Part shown: positions 29,759-32,034 of the stretch, in pieces
How positions within the stretch are numbered: position 1 is the first letter of the stretch
How the letters are laid out: each line of letters begins with the position of its first letter
Assembly: GCA_050288085.1 (NCBI GenBank)
Contig: JBNKDD010000033.1
Coordinates: 1 to 32,034, forward strand
Direction: 5' to 3'
Length of the DNA stretch: 32,034 nucleotides
DNA from: JBNKDD01 sp050288085
GTDB lineage: Bacteria; Chloroflexota; Anaerolineae; Aggregatilineales; UBA3940
Position numbers and translations under genes: made by a program
Notes under the pieces: model-generated
Seen by the model: the letters and a program-made list of their open reading frames with translations, nothing else
Database searches by the model: none
Told to the model about the DNA's origin: nothing

Positions 29759-31030
29759 CTACTCTTCTTGATCCCCTAGTCGATCCGCCACCCACCGGAT
29801 GATCCGTTCTGCTACGGCGTTTTTACTCATCAGCGGCAGTTCTTCCGCGCCTACTGGAGTCACAAAATGCACCCGATTCGTATCGACGGCGAACCCCGCA
29901 TCCTCGGCAGTGATATCATTTGCCACAATCAGATCGAGATTCTTGCGAGCTAATTTGTGCTGCGCATTTTCGAGTAAATCCTGTGATTCGGCAGCAAACC
30001 CGACCGTCACGCGGGGGCGGATTCGCTGCTCGGCGACCGCCATCAGGATATCCGGGTTTTGTGTCAACCCGATCTCCAGCGGCAGTCCATCCAGCCGGAG
30101 TTGTGTCGAACCCTCCTCTTTTTTGATCTTCTGCTCGGATACCGCCGCCGGTCGAAAATCGGCGACCGCCGCCGCCATAATCAAGGCATCGGCCTGATTA
30201 TCGCCGGTAGACTGGGCCAGCACTGCCTCAAACATCTCCAGCGTACTGCCCACGTCGATCCGTTCCACGCCGGTTGGAGTTGGCAAGCTGACCGGGCCGC
30301 TAATCAAGCTGACCTTTGCTCCGGCATCGACCGCCGCCTGTGCGATGGCGAACCCCTGCCGCCCCGATGAGTGATTGCTTACGAAGCGCACCGGGTCGAT
30401 AGGCTCACGGGTTGGCCCCGCACTGACTACCACCCGCCGTCCGCGCAGCGATCCATAATGCCGACCAAGCACCCACCGGCAGTGCCCGACCACCTCTTCC
30501 GGCTCAATGAAGCGGCCCAATCCCTCCAACCCGGAGGCCATCCGACCAACCGTTGGCCCGGCAATGTGTACCCCTCGCGACCGCAGCGTCTCGACATGCT
30601 CCTGCGTGACGGCATTCTCATACATGCCCACATCCATCGCCGGGGCGATCAGAATTGGGCAGCGAGCAGCCAGCGCCGTCACACTCAACAGGTTATCACC
30701 CAGGCCCAGCGCCAGCTTTGCGATGGTCTGGGCAGTGATTGGCGCAACCACCATCAGGTCAGCTTCATGCGCCAGCCCGATATGTGCAATGTGAGTTCCC
30801 AACCCGCCAGAAGTATTGGTTTCCCACATGCTGGTATAAACCGGGCGACCGGTCAACGCCTCGAAGGTCAGCGGCGCGACAAAGCGCATGGCAGATTCCG
30901 TCATGACCACATCAACCTGTGCACCAGCTTTGGTTAACTGGCTGGCGATGACCACTGCCTTGTAGGCCGCGATAGAGCCGGTCACACCGAGGATGATACG
31001 TTTATTGGTCAGGATTGTGTTTGCCGTCAA
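29759..31030 (-). CDS. coaBC: bifunctional phosphopantothenoylcysteine decarboxylase / phosphopantothenate-cysteine ligase
   Basis: A 423-residue coenzyme A biosynthesis enzyme. The N-terminal flavin-dependent CoaC half shows GVTGSIAAYKAV, the active His in AHIGLAHEADL, APITAQTIAKLALG and PAMDVGMYENA. The C-terminal CoaB half shows SAGPTREPIDPVRFVSNHSSG, AAAVADFRP, KIKKEEG and VGFAAES. Two CoaC positions that are Asn and Cys in E. coli are Asp (PAMD) and Ser (MASG) here, a variant I believe occurs in other lineages. TTG at 31030 has AGGAGG about nine bases upstream; ATG at 31054 has none. Its start overlaps the end of the HisKA-like gene, so they are translationally coupled. Confidence 0.93.
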   Translation of the reverse strand: MTANTILTNKRIILGVTGSIAAYKAVVIASQLTKAGAQVDVVMTESAMRFVAPLTFEALTGRPVYTSMWETNTSGGLGTHIAHIGLAHEADLMVVAPITAQTIAKLALGLGDNLLSVTALAARCPILIAPAMDVGMYENAVTQEHVETLRSRGVHIAGPTVGRMASGLEGLGRFIEPEEVVGHCRWVLGRHYGSLRGRRVVVSAGPTREPIDPVRFVSNHSSGRQGFAIAQAAVDAGAKVSLISGPVSLPTPTGVERIDVGSTLEMFEAVLAQSTGDNQADALIMAAAVADFRPAAVSEQKIKKEEGSTQLRLDGLPLEIGLTQNPDILMAVAEQRIRPRVTVGFAAESQDLLENAQHKLARKNLDLIVANDITAEDAGFAVDTNRVHFVTPVGAEELPLMSKNAVAERIIRWVADRLGDQEE

Positions 31031-31436
31031 ATTGCCTTGCCTCCTCCTGTGCATCAGAAAACATGCCCGATAGCCTCTCAGCGTTGGCTTTAATTATTTC
31101 CAAACAACGAAACTGGTCAGGTGTTAGTTTTATCGGGCCATAGTGCTCTTCAAGCAATAGAGTAATATACCCTTGTATTGACGTTAACGGTGTACGTATC
31201 TCTGTGCTTGCGCATGCAACAGACCATCCAATCGCAAAGTGACGGAGGCTGTTGATCATACATGCTTCGAAGAACTCCCACGCCTCAACGCTGACCGCAT
31301 GCTGCCGCACCCACTCCTTAGCCAGATCAAACCGCTCGCCCTCATAGAGTCGTTCGAGCGGCTTCTCCTGTTCAATCCAGGATCGAGCATCTATTTCTAA
31401 TTGCTGTCCGATCTCGTCAAGATCATTCGATTCCAT
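31002..31436 (-). CDS. stand-alone HisKA-like protein lacking the phospho-accepting histidine
   Basis: A 144-residue protein. ATG at 31436 has GAGG six bases upstream (an in-frame TTG at 31442 is the alternative). The second half matches a histidine-kinase dimerisation domain: STEIRTPLTSIQGYITLLLEE, then LTPDQFRCLEIIKANAERLSGMFSD. In normal kinases the sequence is S-H-E-[LI]-R-T-P; here the His is Thr. There is no ATPase domain, because coaBC begins at once. The first half is acidic and helical (WIEQEKPLERLYEGERFDLAKEWVRQHAV) and includes conserved-looking Trp residues. It may bind receivers or other kinases as a decoy or dimerise on its own. Unknown function. Confidence 0.75.
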   Translation of the reverse strand: MESNDLDEIGQQLEIDARSWIEQEKPLERLYEGERFDLAKEWVRQHAVSVEAWEFFEACMINSLRHFAIGWSVACASTEIRTPLTSIQGYITLLLEEHYGPIKLTPDQFRCLEIIKANAERLSGMFSDAQEEARQFDGKHNPDQ

Positions 31437-31522
31437 CACCAACCTCGCGATTTATGATGCGGCTCACAACCGGGAATTCTATTGTGATTAAAGTCTATCA
31501 CTGGATAGGAGGAAGCAAAAGT

Positions 31523-31549
31523 ATGCTGTGGCGGGGGCTGAGCACATAA
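31523..31549 (+). CDS. possible 8-residue leader peptide
   Basis: ATG to TAA encoding MLWRGLST, with GGAGGAA eight bases upstream and a T-tailed hairpin directly downstream. No clear promoter is seen. It is antisense to nothing known and could be chance. Confidence 0.2.
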   Translation: MLWRGLST

Positions 31550-31557
31550 ACGGCTTA

Positions 31558-31585
31558 GCCGCGAAGTTGATTCGCGGCAGCTTTT
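31558..31585. terminator. hairpin between HisKA-like and cysteine synthase genes
   Basis: GCCGCGAA - GTTGA - TTCGCGGC (8 bp perfect), followed on the plus strand by AGCTTTTT. On the minus strand it comes 22 bases after the cysteine synthase stop but has only a weak tail there (GTTTATG). Confidence 0.65.
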
Positions 31586-31599
31586 TATGATAACTTGCG

Positions 31600-32034
31600 C
31601 TAGGTAAACAGCCCCTCAACACTCAAATACCGCTGGCCGGTATCCGCAAAGACCCCCACAATCATCTTGCCCTTATTTTCTGGTCGGGCCGCAATTTGGA
31701 GCGCCGCAAGCCCCGCCGCCCCCGACGAGATACCCACCAATACCCCTTCGTGCAGGGCTATCTGGCGGCACATATCGAAGGCTTGTCCTTCACTGACCAG
31801 GAAAATCTCATCGATAATGTCCCGATCCAGCGTATCAGGCACAAAACCCGGAGCCGTTCCCATCATTCGGTGGGGATTAAATATCCCCTGAGAGATGTAA
31901 GGCGATTCTTCCGGCTCGATAGCGACCAACTGTACACCCGGATTCTGTTCTTTTAAGTAGCGCCCTGCCCCACAGATCGTACCCCCAGTACCAAGCGCCG
32001 CTACCAGGATATCGATCTGACCATCCGTATCAGC
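31600..32034 (-). CDS. cysK: cysteine synthase, C-terminal part (cut by window edge)
   Basis: The last 144 residues of a PLP-dependent O-acetylserine sulfhydrylase; the frame is open to the end of the window, so the start lies beyond it. Visible motifs are LGTGGTICGAGRYLKEQNPG (phosphate-holding GTGGT loop), QLVAIEPEESP, GISSGAAGLAAL (the serine that contacts the PLP pyridine ring) and the C-terminal IVGVFADTGQRYLSVEGLF. It makes cysteine from O-acetylserine and sulfide. Cystathionine beta-synthase-like relatives are possible, but the C-terminus ends as in CysK. Its downstream neighbours include coaBC, which also uses cysteine. Confidence 0.92.
   Translation of the reverse strand, partial: ADTDGQIDILVAALGTGGTICGAGRYLKEQNPGVQLVAIEPEESPYISQGIFNPHRMMGTAPGFVPDTLDRDIIDEIFLVSEGQAFDMCRQIALHEGVLVGISSGAAGLAALQIAARPENKGKMIVGVFADTGQRYLSVEGLFT

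Noticed and set aside
30371..30937. 188-codon plus-strand frame opposite coaBC
   Set aside because: coaBC is certain from motifs on the other strand, and this frame has no start signal or family.
1..32034. tRNA genes, insertion sequences, phage or toxin-antitoxin genes
   Set aside because: None found on reading both strands of the intergenic regions; all large frames fit chromosomal families or orphan membrane proteins.

Overview
The window looks like a chromosomal segment of a free-living bacterium, most likely a Chloroflexota (Anaerolineae-like) species. This is an inference from three things: sugar-binding lipoproteins with Ala/Glu/Pro-rich linkers, a B-type (ba3) heme-copper oxidase operon resembling that of Thermus, and a single-domain-layer envelope style with many lipoproteins and no outer-membrane genes. 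No 16S gene, tRNA, IS element, CRISPR array or phage gene was seen. Base composition is even and codon use looks uniform, so the region reads as ordinary core and accessory chromosome rather than an island.

Layout. 1-2.3 kb: a small membrane protein, then on the minus strand an ADP-ribosylglycohydrolase and an Excalibur plus staphylococcal-nuclease-like lipoprotein. 2.4-6.6 kb: a complete spermidine/putrescine ABC operon (potABCD) ending in a strong terminator. 6.6-9.0 kb: a DUF309 protein fused to a degenerate receiver, and an iron pair in which an FTR1/EfeU-type permease diverges from a ferritin-like protein. 9.2-10.2 kb: a secreted fasciclin-domain protein. 10.3-15.5 kb (minus): a seven-gene oxidase operon reading Rrf2 regulator, SCO1, a copper-ligand-less SCO paralogue, a small subunit IIa-like peptide, subunit II (CuA), heme O synthase and subunit I. 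15.7-21.6 kb: a ROK repressor divergent from a xylose-type sugar ABC operon (xylFGH-like) with a long operator-rich leader. 21.8-23.7 kb: an acidic tail-anchored protein, a spermidine-synthase-fold protein and D-aminoacyl-tRNA deacylase. 23.8-28.6 kb (minus): two related tryptophan-repeat membrane proteins, a MEMO-family protein, a receiver protein with a Lys/Pro tail, and a short GH3-type adenylating enzyme. 28.6-32.0 kb: a glycine-rich membrane protein, bifunctional CoaBC, a stand-alone HisKA-like protein lacking its histidine, and the C-terminal part of cysteine synthase.

How the genes work together. The oxidase operon contains what is needed to make a terminal oxidase (subunits, heme modification, CuA loading) under a cysteine-containing Rrf2 sensor. 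Polyamine import, sugar import and iron import/storage are complete modules. Several genes have degenerate signalling or metal sites: the SCO paralogue, the HisKA-like protein and the DUF309 receiver.

The most interesting non-coding signals are these: three start codons that each follow a TACAAT hexamer by exactly six bases (candidate leaderless mRNAs), a symmetric face-to-face promoter at 28.62-28.65 kb whose -10 and -35 elements are shared by opposite strands, and the structured operator/leader region in front of xylF. All functional statements rest on reading motifs by eye; no database search was run.
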